A stretch of DNA of 64,000 bases from Prado023 sp963753075 (GCA_963753075.1 CAVWAR010000010.1:124001-188000), one strand, 5' to 3'; numbered from the stretch's first letter, positions 1 through 8,568 are shown. Notes: generated by a model not told the origin, from the letters alone. A program made the numbers and translations.

Positions 1-1
1 G

Positions 2-865
2 CTGGCTGCAAACGCGGTGGAGACCCCCAGGCTCATGCTCGCCTCGGGCCTGCCGAGCAGCAGCGGGCTGATGGGCCGCAACCTCATGGACCACGCCTAC
101 CTGCTGGCGTGGGCGCAGATGCCCGAGGTCGTGGGCACGATGCGCGGGACGGTCTGCACCTCGGGAATCGGAGACCTGCGCGGTGGAGCGTTCCGGGGGG
201 CCCATGCGGCCTTCGGTGTCGACATCCACAACGACGGCTGGGGTTGGGCCGGGGGCGGTGCCGAGGCGCAGGTGATCGACCTCGTCGATCGCTCCAACGC
301 CTACGGCGCGCAGTTGCGCCAGGGCGCGGTCGACCGCATCTCCCGGCAGCTGCTCCTGGCCTTCATGGTCGAGCTGATGCCCGACCCGAGCAACCGGATC
401 ACGGTCGACGGGCGCTACCTCGACCAGCTCGGCAACCCGCGCCCGGTGCTCAACTACAGCATTGCCGACTACACGATGGCCGGCGTCGCCGAGGCGCGAC
501 AGCTCTCGCGGCGCATCTTCGCGCGCCTCGGCGCGGAGGACCACACCGAGTACCGGCCGACGGACGTCGGGTACGTGACACATCGGGGGCAGGGATACGT
601 GATCCGCGGCGGCAACCACTGGGCCGGGACGCACGTGATGGGTTCGTCAGCGGCCACCTCCGTCGTGGACGCTGACCAGCGCTCGTGGGACCACGAGAAC
701 CTCTACCTCGTGGGCGCAGGGAGCATGGCGTCGATCGGCACCGCGAACACGACGCTGACGCTGACCGCGCTGTGCTACCGCAGCACCGAGCGAATCATCA
801 GCCAGCTCCGCGAGGAGACGGCACCGGCAACCATCCGTCCCACCCAGGAGGTGGCGTCCGCATGA
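2..865 (+). CDS. GMC-family flavin oxidoreductase, C-terminal part (5' truncated by window)
   Basis: The frame is open from the first bases of the window, so the FAD-binding N-terminus lies outside it. The visible part matches the C-terminal half of GMC oxidoreductases: an ETPRLMLASG stretch near the start, then SSGLMGRNLMDH, a catalytic-type histidine in HWAGTHVMG (about nt 617-643), and the closing motif SMASIGTANTTLTLTALCYR with the conserved TAN. GMC enzymes oxidise alcohol groups, often a sugar hydroxyl, with FAD. The stop codon overlaps the next ATG (ATGA), and a small-subunit gene of the sorbitol-dehydrogenase type follows, so this is probably the catalytic subunit of a sugar or glycoside dehydrogenase. 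Substrate and carbon position are inference. Family call is strong. Confidence 0.88.
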   Translation: MAANAVETPRLMLASGLPSSSGLMGRNLMDHAYLLAWAQMPEVVGTMRGTVCTSGIGDLRGGAFRGAHAAFGVDIHNDGWGWAGGGAEAQVIDLVDRSNAYGAQLRQGAVDRISRQLLLAFMVELMPDPSNRITVDGRYLDQLGNPRPVLNYSIADYTMAGVAEARQLSRRIFARLGAEDHTEYRPTDVGYVTHRGQGYVIRGGNHWAGTHVMGSSAATSVVDADQRSWDHENLYLVGAGSMASIGTANTTLTLTALCYRSTERIISQLREETAPATIRPTQEVASA

Positions 866-1923
866 CCCTGACCAGCATCACGACCAGGGAGGGACTCCAC
901 GAGTACCTCCACGCGGCGATCCAGCTCGAGCACGCGACGATCCCGCCGTACCTGACAGCCCTGTACTCCCTGAAGCCCGGATCCAACTCCCCTGCCTTCC
1001 ACGTCATCCGGGTCGTGGTCGTGGAGGAGATGCTGCACCTCACGCTCGCGGCCAACATCCTCAACGCCGTCGGCGGGGACCCGGACCTCACGCGTTCCAG
1101 CTTCGTGCCGCGCTACCCGGTGTACCTGCCCGACGGCGAGACCGACTTCATGGTCAGCCTGGAGCCGTTCTCGCACTCGGCGATCGACAGCTTCCTGCTG
1201 ATCGAGCGCCCCGCGCAGTCGCCGTCGGAGGAGGCGCGGGTCGTGCGCCGCTCCCGAGAGGGCACCACGATCCCCGCGGTCAATCCCGAGGGCGACGACG
1301 GCCTGCACTTCTACAGCATCGGGGAGTTCTACGCCGAGATCGGACGCGGGCTGCAGTACCTGCACGACCGGGGCGAGGACCTGTTCATCGGCGATCCGTC
1401 CCGCCAGGTCACACCCGACCTGTACTACTCGGGCGGTGGGGACGTGATCCCGGTGAAGGACCTCGAGTCAGCCCTTGCGGCGATCCGCCTGATCAGCGAG
1501 CAGGGCGAGGGCCTGGCCGGCGGGATCTACGACGAGGAGGCCGAGCTCTCGCACTACTACCGATTCCAGCAGCTCAAGCTCGGGCGGTACTACCAGCCCG
1601 GGGACCTCCCGGACGAGCCGACCGGACCCGCCCTGGACGTCGAGTGGGACGCGGTCTACCCGACGCTGCGCAACGCACGCGGCAGCGACTACCCCGCCGG
1701 CTCGGACCTGCGGGCCGCCTCCGACCAGTTCAATGCCGACTACGCCGGCTTCCTGGCCGAGCTCACCGACGCGTTCAACGGCCGGCCGGACCTGCTCATC
1801 CCGGCCGTCGGCGGCATGTTCACGCTGCGCGACCAGATGACGCGCATCGCCCGGAACCCGGTCCCGGGCCGGCCGGGAGTCAACGCCGCGCCCACGTTCG
1901 AGATGCCGGAGGCCACCTCGTGA
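862..1923 (+). CDS. VioB-like ferritin-fold protein
   Basis: A 353-residue protein whose ATG overlaps the upstream stop (ATGA). The N-terminal 60 residues carry ferritin-like metal-ligand motifs: E23-H24 in LEHATIPPY and E55-E56-x2-H59 in VVEEMLHL. This is the pattern of the ferritin-like domain found in iminophenyl-pyruvate dimer synthase (VioB) and its relatives, which are often encoded beside GMC oxidoreductases. No violacein genes are present, so a pigment role is not supported. A di-iron redox or protective role for the neighbouring flavoenzyme is plausible but unproven. The next gene starts with GTG overlapping this stop codon. Confidence 0.75.
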   Translation: MTLTSITTREGLHEYLHAAIQLEHATIPPYLTALYSLKPGSNSPAFHVIRVVVVEEMLHLTLAANILNAVGGDPDLTRSSFVPRYPVYLPDGETDFMVSLEPFSHSAIDSFLLIERPAQSPSEEARVVRRSREGTTIPAVNPEGDDGLHFYSIGEFYAEIGRGLQYLHDRGEDLFIGDPSRQVTPDLYYSGGGDVIPVKDLESALAAIRLISEQGEGLAGGIYDEEAELSHYYRFQQLKLGRYYQPGDLPDEPTGPALDVEWDAVYPTLRNARGSDYPAGSDLRAASDQFNADYAGFLAELTDAFNGRPDLLIPAVGGMFTLRDQMTRIARNPVPGRPGVNAAPTFEMPEATS

Positions 1924-2399
1924 GCACCGACACCGATCGTATGGAGGGGTTCCTGTCACTCTCGGCCACCCTCACGGCATTCTCCGAGTTCGATCTGCGT
2001 GGCACCGGGCAGGCCGAGGCCTACCTGGCCACGGTCGTGGCGGCGGTCGGTGCGGGCAACACCGACCAGCTCCTGTCGGCCTACGCGTCGATCCAGTCGG
2101 AGGCAGAGGCGCAGAGCGCCGCGTTGGACGGCCTGCTGCGCGCGCGGATCCTCAGCGACGACCGGCTCGGGCCGATCGCACGCAACATCATGAAGCTCTG
2201 GTACGTCGGCACGTGGTACGCGATGCCGCAGGAGTGGACGCAGGCGTTCGGTGTCGGTGGGGTCGACGGAACCTTCGTTGTCTCGGCGTCCTCGTACGTC
2301 GAAGGTCTCGTGTGGCCCGCCATCGGCGCCAACCCCCCGGGGGCCAAGGGCCCCGGCTACGGCACGTGGGCCGACCCCCCGATCATCCTCGCGACCTGA
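1920..2399 (+). CDS. Small subunit of sugar/sorbitol dehydrogenase type (FAD-SLDH-like)
   Basis: A 159-residue protein. The GTG start overlaps the preceding TGA (GTGA), which fixes the start. It has the features I associate with the small subunit of membrane-bound FAD sorbitol dehydrogenase: FLSLSATLTAF near the N-terminus, a central helical stretch, IMKLWYVGTWY around residue 90, and a C-terminal VEGLVWPAIGANPPG followed by GTWADPP. In characterised relatives this subunit partners a GMC-type catalytic subunit and helps its export and maturation. I see no clear Tat signal here. Its place two genes after the GMC subunit supports a complex. Substrate unknown. Confidence 0.72.
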   Translation: MSTDTDRMEGFLSLSATLTAFSEFDLRGTGQAEAYLATVVAAVGAGNTDQLLSAYASIQSEAEAQSAALDGLLRARILSDDRLGPIARNIMKLWYVGTWYAMPQEWTQAFGVGGVDGTFVVSASSYVEGLVWPAIGANPPGAKGPGYGTWADPPIILAT

Positions 2400-2458
2400 C
2401 CCGCCCGGACAGACCCGATTCGATTCCAACCGGACCCAGGTCCGGGCAAGGAGAACCC

Positions 2459-3739
2459 ATGACCAGCACTCAGGACGTCCTGAACTTCGCCAACACCCGC
2501 GAGATCTCGGTGCCCTTCTTCGAGAAGGTCACATTGGCCGACAACCAGCCGGACGGCTACTGGATCCTCGCCGTCGACGTGAACGGCAACGGCAGGCCCG
2601 ACATCGTGGCCTCGGGGCTGGCCGAGGGGGAGGTCGTCTGGTACGAGAACCCGACCTGGAAGAAGCGGACCATCGCGAAGTTCTCGCTGCCGGTGGCCGT
2701 CATCGCCGCGGACATCGCCGGCAACGGCCGCAATGACCTCGTCCTGTCCCACGACTACGGCAACTGCATGTTCTGGTGCCGTCCCGAGGACGGGAAGATC
2801 TCGTGGCTGGAGAATCCCGGAGCGCTCGAGGGTGACCAGCCCTGGGACGTCCACTACATCTCGGATCTGATGGCCGCCCACCGCCTGGTGCTGGGGCACT
2901 TCACACAGGCCGAGCGTCTCGAGCTGATGGCGCTGCCCGTCGTCGGACCCAAACCGTTCGGCGAGGGTGTGCATGACCCGGTGGGCTGCACGTTGTTCGA
3001 GGTCCCCGACAACGCTGCCACCTCCGGGGCCTGGGAGGGCAGGGTCATCGATTCGGAGTCCTTCCGGATCATCCACGGCGTCGTCACCGATCGGTTCGGC
3101 GGCCACTCCGGCGACGATCGCGAGTCATTCCTGCTGGCCAGCGAGGAGGGCATCAGCTGGTTCTTCCACGACGAGGCCGCGGACTCCTGGCAGGTCGTGC
3201 CCATCGGTCCCGGCGAGCCGGAGAACTCCGTCGGGTTCCGCGGCAGCGGCAACGTCGCATACGGCCGGGTCGGTGCCGACCCCTATGCGTACATCGCCAC
3301 CGTGGATCCCTTCCACGGCAATGTCGTCACCGTCTACACGCGCAAGCCGGGTGAGGCCCTGACCGACCACCCGTGGAAGCGGCACGTGCTCGACACTTTC
3401 GGGGAGTTCAGTGAGGAGACCCAGGGGCCCGGCCACCACGTCGTGACCGGGGACTTCGACGGCGACGGCGACGATGAGTTCCTGGTAGCGCTCAAGGGGC
3501 CGCTGCCCCACCAGGGCGTCTACTACTACAAGGCCATCGATGTCGAGAACGGCCTGTTCGAGCGGTGGCGCGTGTCCAGCGCCTCGGCGGCCCGGATCGC
3601 CGTCGCGGACTTCAACGGTGACGGTCGGCTCGACTTCGCCACCACGGGCTACTACACACCCGGCTACTACCTGTGCGACAACTCTCAGGTGAACGTCTTC
3701 ATGAACGCCTTCGCCCCGGAACCGGCAGGGCCCGAATGA
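2459..3739 (+). CDS. FG-GAP/VCBS beta-propeller protein resembling aldos-2-ulose dehydratase N-domain
   Basis: A 426-residue protein preceded by AAGGAGA. Seen directly: at least four calcium-loop FG-GAP repeats, at about residues 40-48 (DVNGNGRPD), 84-93 (DIAGNGRND), 332 (DFDGDGDDE) and 383 (DFNGDGRLD), which indicates a seven-blade-type propeller. Short segments (QPDGYW, ISWLENPG, HRLVLGHF, DPFHGNVVTVYT, WKRHVLDTFG) recall, from memory, the N-terminal propeller of fungal aldos-2-ulose dehydratase. That enzyme dehydrates the 2-keto-sugars made by pyranose oxidase. The fungal enzyme also has C-terminal cupin domains, which are absent here. It sits in an operon with a GMC oxidoreductase, so a keto-sugar lyase role is reasonable inference. 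Its stop overlaps the next start. Confidence 0.68.
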   Translation: MTSTQDVLNFANTREISVPFFEKVTLADNQPDGYWILAVDVNGNGRPDIVASGLAEGEVVWYENPTWKKRTIAKFSLPVAVIAADIAGNGRNDLVLSHDYGNCMFWCRPEDGKISWLENPGALEGDQPWDVHYISDLMAAHRLVLGHFTQAERLELMALPVVGPKPFGEGVHDPVGCTLFEVPDNAATSGAWEGRVIDSESFRIIHGVVTDRFGGHSGDDRESFLLASEEGISWFFHDEAADSWQVVPIGPGEPENSVGFRGSGNVAYGRVGADPYAYIATVDPFHGNVVTVYTRKPGEALTDHPWKRHVLDTFGEFSEETQGPGHHVVTGDFDGDGDDEFLVALKGPLPHQGVYYYKAIDVENGLFERWRVSSASAARIAVADFNGDGRLDFATTGYYTPGYYLCDNSQVNVFMNAFAPEPAGPE

Positions 3740-6480
3740 TCCGAGGTGACGAGGCTGGCCGGCTCCGTGATGCGTACCGCGCAGGGGGTGCCGCGTGGAT
3801 GCAGTGGGGCCCCTACCTGTCCGAGCGCCAGTGGGGAACGGTCCGCGAGGACTACAGCGCCGACGGGAACGCGTGGGAGTCGTTCTCCCATGACCAGGCC
3901 CGGTCACGTTCATACCGGTGGGGCGAGGACGGCCTGGCGGGGATCAGCGACGACCAGCAGAGGCTGTGCTTCGCGCTGGCGCTGTGGAACGGCCACGACC
4001 CGATCATCAAGGAGCGGCTCTTCGGCCTGACGAACAGCCAGGGCAACCACGGGGAGGACGTCAAGGAGTACTACTACTTCCTGGACAACACCCCGACGCA
4101 CAGCTACCAGAAGTGGCTGTACAAGTACCCCCTGACCTGCTTCCCGTACGACGATCTCGTGGCGGAGAACGGTCGCCGCAAGGCAACCGACGCGCACGCC
4201 GCCGAGTACGAGCTGCTGGACACCGGCGCCTTCGCCGACGACCGGTATCTCGACGTCCAGGTGGAGTACGCAAAGGCATCACCCCGCGACATCCTGGTCA
4301 GGATCGGCGCGGAGAACCGGGGCCCCGAAGCGGCCACCGTCCACCTGCTGCCCACACTCTGGTTCCGCAACACGTGGTCCTGGCTCGGCACCGCGCAGGA
4401 GCGCGCGGAGGCCAGGCCCAGCCTGGTCGGGACCCCCGCCGCGAGCCCGGGCAGCGTGGCCAGGGTGCTCGCGAAGCCGGCGTCCTCGGAGCAGGACGCC
4501 GAGGTCGTCCCCATGACGCTCTACTGTCTGGGCCCCGACGAGATCCTCGTCGTCGACAACGAGTCGAACTCGGATCGGCTGTGGGGCTCAGCTGAATCGC
4601 CGGCCTACCCCAAGGACGGGATCAACGACCACGTGGTCTCGGGCTCGCCGACCGTCAACCCCGCGCTGACCGGGACGAAGGCCTCAGCCCACCACCGGAT
4701 CGAGATTCCCGCGGGCGGCAGCGCCGAGATCCGGCTGCGGCTGTCGGCTGACCCGGACCTCCTCGACCCGTTCGGGGCTGACTTCGACGCCAGCTTCGCC
4801 GCCCGGCTGGCTGAGGCCGACGACTTCTACACGGCCCTGGCTCCGAGCACGCTCACCGACGACGAGCGAGCTGTCCAGCGCCAGGCCTACGCCGGGATGC
4901 TCTGGAGCAAGCAGTGGTACCACTACATCGTCAAGGACTGGCTGGACGGGGACCCGGCCGGGCCGGCGCCGCCGCAGGGACGCGCACGCAACACCCAGTG
5001 GGCGCACTTCTACGCCGCCGACGTGCTCACGATGCCCGACACGTGGGAGTACCCGTGGTTCGCATCGTGGGACCTCTGCTTCCAGTCCGTGGTGTTCGCG
5101 CGCCTGGATGTGGAGTTCGCCAAGAACCAGCTCCGGCTTCTGGCCCGGGAGTGGTTCATGTCCCCGGACGGGGCCGTCCCGGCCTACGAATGGTCCTTCG
5201 GCGACGTCAACCCGCCGCTGCACGCGTGGGCCGCACTGCGCATCCTGAAGATCGAGCAGGAGGTGCACGGCGGGGAGGGCGACTCGGAGTTCCTCGCCGA
5301 GATCTTCCGCTACTGCCTGCTCTACTTCGCCTGGTGGACCAACCGCAAGGATGCGGGCGACAACAACCTCTTCCAGGGCGGATTCCTGGGGCTGGACAAC
5401 ATCTCGATCATCGATCGCAGCCACCTCGGCGAGCTCGAGGCGCAGATCAGCAGGGGCGTCGAGCTCTACCAGTCCGACGGCACCAGCTGGATGGGCATGT
5501 TCAGCCTGCACATGATGGAGATGGCGCTGCGCCTGGAGGGCCTCGGCCATCCGGAGTATGCGCGGCTCGCCGGTGCGTTCTTCCAGCACTTCGTCTTCAT
5601 CGCTGAGGCGATGAACAGCGTCGAGCGACGGTCAGACGGACAGGTGCGGCTCTGGGACGAGACCGATGGCTTCTACTACGACACTCTCGTGATCCGCGGC
5701 GACCAGGACGAGTACCAGCAGGTCAACCTGCGGTCCCTGGTGGGGCTCATCGCACTGTTCCCGGTCGTGAAGCTGGACGTGGACGCGCTCAACCAGCAGG
5801 GCCTGGACCACGAGCTGCACAAGAAGATCCAGTGGTTCGTCAAGACCCACACCGATCTGGTCAACCAGGCGACCAGCACCCGCGAGGGCGAGAACGTGCA
5901 CCTGCTCAGCTTCGTCAAGCCAGAACGGCTGGCGCGGATCCTGGAACGGGTCCTGGACGAGACCGAGTTCCTGGGGCCGCACGGCGTGCGGGGCATCTCC
6001 CGGGCCTACCTCGACGAGCCGTACACACTCGACGTGCACGGGGCCCGGCTGGGCGTGGCCTACGAACCCGCGGAGTCCTCGCTGGGGCTGTTCGGGGGCA
6101 ACTCCAACTGGCGCGGGCCGGTGTGGTTCCCGATCAACTTCCTGCTGATCGAGACCCTGGCGAAGTACCACGACTACCTCGGCGACGAGTTCACGGTCGA
6201 GTACCCGACCGGATCCGGGAACCAGCGCACGCTCAGCGAGGTGGCTGCTGGGCTGAGCGAGCGCCTGACCAGCACGTTCCTGCGTGGTCCGGACGGCACC
6301 CGCCCCGTCTTCGGCGGCAGCCCGACCTTCCAGCAGGACCCGCACTGGCGCGACCACCTGCTGTTCTACGAGTACTTCCATGGCGACAACGGCGCCGGCA
6401 TCGGCGCATCCCACCAGACCGGCTGGACCGGCCTGGTCGCAGAACTGCTCCACACGACTCCGGAAAGGGCTCAGCAATGA
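3736..6480 (+). CDS. GH63/MGH1-like glucosidase
   Basis: A 914-residue, apparently cytoplasmic protein; no signal peptide is visible. The ATG overlaps the upstream TGA. The N-terminus (GPYLSERQWGTVREDYS, then HDQARSRSYRWGEDGLAGI) and the long alpha-helical body with TWEYPWFASWD, GGFLGLDN, SNWRGPVWFP and a C-terminal FGG-QDPHWRDHLLFYEYFHGDNGAG match the large bacterial glucosidase family related to GH63 and mannosylglycerate hydrolase. These (alpha/alpha)6-barrel enzymes invert at alpha-glycosidic bonds; the acidic residues in SWD and the C-terminal segment are likely catalytic. In the operon it may release the sugar that the oxidoreductase uses, or cleave an oxidised glycoside. Exact substrate unknown. 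Confidence 0.82.
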   Translation: MIRGDEAGRLRDAYRAGGAAWMQWGPYLSERQWGTVREDYSADGNAWESFSHDQARSRSYRWGEDGLAGISDDQQRLCFALALWNGHDPIIKERLFGLTNSQGNHGEDVKEYYYFLDNTPTHSYQKWLYKYPLTCFPYDDLVAENGRRKATDAHAAEYELLDTGAFADDRYLDVQVEYAKASPRDILVRIGAENRGPEAATVHLLPTLWFRNTWSWLGTAQERAEARPSLVGTPAASPGSVARVLAKPASSEQDAEVVPMTLYCLGPDEILVVDNESNSDRLWGSAESPAYPKDGINDHVVSGSPTVNPALTGTKASAHHRIEIPAGGSAEIRLRLSADPDLLDPFGADFDASFAARLAEADDFYTALAPSTLTDDERAVQRQAYAGMLWSKQWYHYIVKDWLDGDPAGPAPPQGRARNTQWAHFYAADVLTMPDTWEYPWFASWDLCFQSVVFARLDVEFAKNQLRLLAREWFMSPDGAVPAYEWSFGDVNPPLHAWAALRILKIEQEVHGGEGDSEFLAEIFRYCLLYFAWWTNRKDAGDNNLFQGGFLGLDNISIIDRSHLGELEAQISRGVELYQSDGTSWMGMFSLHMMEMALRLEGLGHPEYARLAGAFFQHFVFIAEAMNSVERRSDGQVRLWDETDGFYYDTLVIRGDQDEYQQVNLRSLVGLIALFPVVKLDVDALNQQGLDHELHKKIQWFVKTHTDLVNQATSTREGENVHLLSFVKPERLARILERVLDETEFLGPHGVRGISRAYLDEPYTLDVHGARLGVAYEPAESSLGLFGGNSNWRGPVWFPINFLLIETLAKYHDYLGDEFTVEYPTGSGNQRTLSEVAAGLSERLTSTFLRGPDGTRPVFGGSPTFQQDPHWRDHLLFYEYFHGDNGAGIGASHQTGWTGLVAELLHTTPERAQQ

Positions 6481-7397
6481 CCAACTCGTCCATCGGCTTC
6501 GACCGTGCAGACATCTCCTTCGGGGTCACGCCGACCCTCTGGTGGAATGACGACTTCCCCAGCATCGATGCCGGGATCACCTTTGGCCAGGCGGTCAGCG
6601 AGATGGCCCTGGCTGGATTCGAGGGATGCAGCGTCGGGCACAAGTTCCCCACCGACACCGCAGAGCTGACCCAGGAGCTTGACAGGCGCGGTCTGCGCGT
6701 CTCGGAGCCATGGACCAGCACCTACTTCACCATCAACGAGATGCACGACCAGACCGTGGCGGCATTCCACGAGTCGTTGGCGTTCATCAAGGCGATGCGG
6801 GGCACCGACCTGGTCGTCGCGGAGCTGGGGCGGTCCTCGCACCAGCGCCCGGTTGCCCTTGTGCCCAACCGGGACGTCTTCGACGACGAGCAGTGGGAGC
6901 GGCTGGCCGCAGGGCTCAACGAGCTGGGTGGCATCGCCCGGGGCGAGGGCATGCGGCTGTGCTACCACCACCACATGGGCACCGGGGTGCAGACCCGGGC
7001 CGACGTCGATCGCCTGTTGGAGATGACGGATCCGGGCCTGGTCCACCTGCTCCTGGACACCGGCCACATCCACTTCGCGGGAGACGATCCGCTGAGCCTC
7101 GTCGAGGCCCACGCGGAGCGGATCTCGCACGTCCACCTGAAGAACATCCGGCAGCCGAGGATGGACGATGCGCTGGCGAACGGGTACTCCTTCGAGGAGG
7201 CGGTCAGGCGCGGTGTCTTCACCGTGCCGGGCGACCCGGCGGGGTGCATCGAGTTCGAGCCGATCTTCCGGCTGCTGGCCGAGCGGGGCTATCGCGGCTG
7301 GCTCGTGGTCGAGGCTGAGCAGGACCCGAACGTGGCCAACCCGCTCGACCACGCCACTATGGCGCGGAGCTACCTGCGCGAGGTGCTGGGCTTCTGA
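6477..7397 (+). CDS. IolE/xylose-isomerase-like TIM-barrel enzyme
   Basis: A 306-residue protein; its ATG overlaps the upstream stop (ATGA). The features are those of the AP-endonuclease-2 TIM barrel: CYHHHMGTGV at about residue 162, LLLDTGHIHFAG near 190, ISHVHLKNIR near 216 and the C-terminal VVEAEQDP near 278. These supply the metal-binding Glu, His and Asp residues. The closest named family is inosose dehydratase (IolE), but the same fold also gives 3-keto-sugar epimerases, dehydratases and C-deglycosylation enzymes that work with GMC oxidases. With the upstream GMC/small-subunit pair, processing of a keto-sugar is the favoured role. It is the last gene of the operon. Confidence 0.78.
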   Translation: MTNSSIGFDRADISFGVTPTLWWNDDFPSIDAGITFGQAVSEMALAGFEGCSVGHKFPTDTAELTQELDRRGLRVSEPWTSTYFTINEMHDQTVAAFHESLAFIKAMRGTDLVVAELGRSSHQRPVALVPNRDVFDDEQWERLAAGLNELGGIARGEGMRLCYHHHMGTGVQTRADVDRLLEMTDPGLVHLLLDTGHIHFAGDDPLSLVEAHAERISHVHLKNIRQPRMDDALANGYSFEEAVRRGVFTVPGDPAGCIEFEPIFRLLAERGYRGWLVVEAEQDPNVANPLDHATMARSYLREVLGF

Positions 7398-7463
7398 CGG
7401 GCGCGGCTGCCTGCCGCCGAGCGGGTCCGGGGGCGGGTTCCTGAAAGTGGTCGGTCCGCGAGG

Positions 7464-7481
7464 GGCCGGTCGTTCCCGGCC
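7464..7481. terminator. Hairpin between convergent genes
   Basis: GGCCGG, a 6-nt loop, then CCGGCC form a perfect 6-bp stem 67 bases after the operon stop and 19 bases before the stop of the convergent monooxygenase gene. There is no T tract, which is common in GC-rich actinobacteria. The terminator role is inferred from position. Confidence 0.35.
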
Positions 7482-7499
7482 ACCCGCCCTGCGGCCCGT

Positions 7500-7859
7500 T
7501 CAGCCGGCGGCCTCCGCGCGCACGAACCCGCCGATGCGGTCGATGTTCTCAGCCTGGACGAACGGCGTGCCCTCGGCCAGCGGGGCGCCCTGGAACAGGT
7601 CGCCGTGCGCCGCCAGGAAGCTGGTGAAGACGGGGCCGTTGACATGGTCGAGGAACGCCTGCTGACTGGCATAGACCTCGAAGAAGACGATCTCATCCGG
7701 CGATGAGGGCGGCAGCGATCCGTCAAGTCCGGTGTGGACGACGTAGGCCCAGGTGGATGGCTCGTTCGCGAGGACCTCGGCTGCGAGCGCGTTGAGCGCG
7801 GCCCTCGCCTCATCGAGTCGATCGTCCTTCACGTACCAGCGGGCAATGGTCGTGTACAT
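7500..7859 (-). CDS. ABM-fold (antibiotic biosynthesis monooxygenase-like) protein
   Basis: A 119-residue protein. The start at 7859 is chosen because AAGGGAG lies 6 bases upstream and homologous sequence begins at MYTTIARWYV; the frame runs further upstream without support. The pattern is that of the dimeric alpha/beta ABM fold: an N-terminal beta strand, a central FFEVYASQQAFLDHVNGP and a C-terminal strand. Members act as cofactor-free monooxygenases, quinol-detoxifying enzymes or heme degraders. No heme-degradation signature is evident, so the substrate is unknown. It converges on the sugar operon. Confidence 0.72.
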   Translation of the reverse strand: MYTTIARWYVKDDRLDEARAALNALAAEVLANEPSTWAYVVHTGLDGSLPPSSPDEIVFFEVYASQQAFLDHVNGPVFTSFLAAHGDLFQGAPLAEGTPFVQAENIDRIGGFVRAEAAG

Positions 7860-8034
7860 GGTCGCTCCCTTGGTCGGATGAGGCATCGGGGGCGAGCTTC
7901 GCAGACTCCGGGCCACGGGCGGGGGCGACGCGACGCCCGCTCGCACGCCCGAACGGCGCGCTGTTCGGGCCAACAGCCCGACGGTGATTGATGCTCGCCC
8001 GCGGTGGATCGTCGGCGCGATCAGCCAACCGAGG

Positions 8035-8568
8035 TCAGTTGATGACGATTGGCAGATTGACCGCGTTGCCGACACGAACGGGGTAGACCTCGGGCGTTAC
8101 TGGGACTATCGCTGCGTACACGCGGAACTCGGCCCGGTGCGGGGTCGTGTCGTCGTCGCCCGAGGGTTGCTGTACTCGCACCTTGATCGTCACGTCTTCG
8201 GCCTGTGTCCGCGGCCTCATGAGTCGCATCCCGGACGCGTTGCTCTCGTCCCAGATGCGTTGCCCGCTCTTGGAATGCTCGAGGATCTCGTCCTCGTTGC
8301 CCCTGGGCGTCGCGAAGTCCAGGTTCGCAACCCAACCACCGGCGGTGAGGACCCTGGGGTCGCGGTCGTTGGGCGAATCCTGCTCGACGACCCACACCCA
8401 CACGGCAAAGGCTCCAGGATTCGCCACCTCGAGGGGCGTGAACGACACTGAGACCTTGCACTCGGCATCCAGGAATGGATCCGCAGCGCGTGACGGGCCG
8501 CCGGCGAAGGGCCCGTACAGGATCGCTTGGTCGGATGTCTGGATGCGAACGCGCGTTACCTCAGCCAT
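8035..8568 (-). CDS. Protein of unknown function
   Basis: A 177-residue soluble protein, beta-rich by composition, which I do not recognise. It begins MAEVTRVRIQTSDQ and has no signal peptide, membrane segment or repeat. There are several aromatic and acidic stretches (GAFAVWVWVVEQDSP, then ATPRGNEDEILEHSKSG). The long open frame upstream on the same strand is antisense to the exporter gene and looks like a GC-rich artefact, so the start at 8568 was chosen. Base composition looks slightly less GC-biased than in the neighbours (many ATT, GTT and CGT codons), which could mean more recent acquisition. It is divergent from the exporter. Confidence 0.6.
   Translation of the reverse strand: MAEVTRVRIQTSDQAILYGPFAGGPSRAADPFLDAECKVSVSFTPLEVANPGAFAVWVWVVEQDSPNDRDPRVLTAGGWVANLDFATPRGNEDEILEHSKSGQRIWDESNASGMRLMRPRTQAEDVTIKVRVQQPSGDDDTTPHRAEFRVYAAIVPVTPEVYPVRVGNAVNLPIVIN

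Noticed and set aside
862..1923. Violacein-type pigment cluster suggested by the VioB-like protein
   Set aside because: No tryptophan oxidase, VioE or flavin monooxygenases are present; the context is sugar oxidation.
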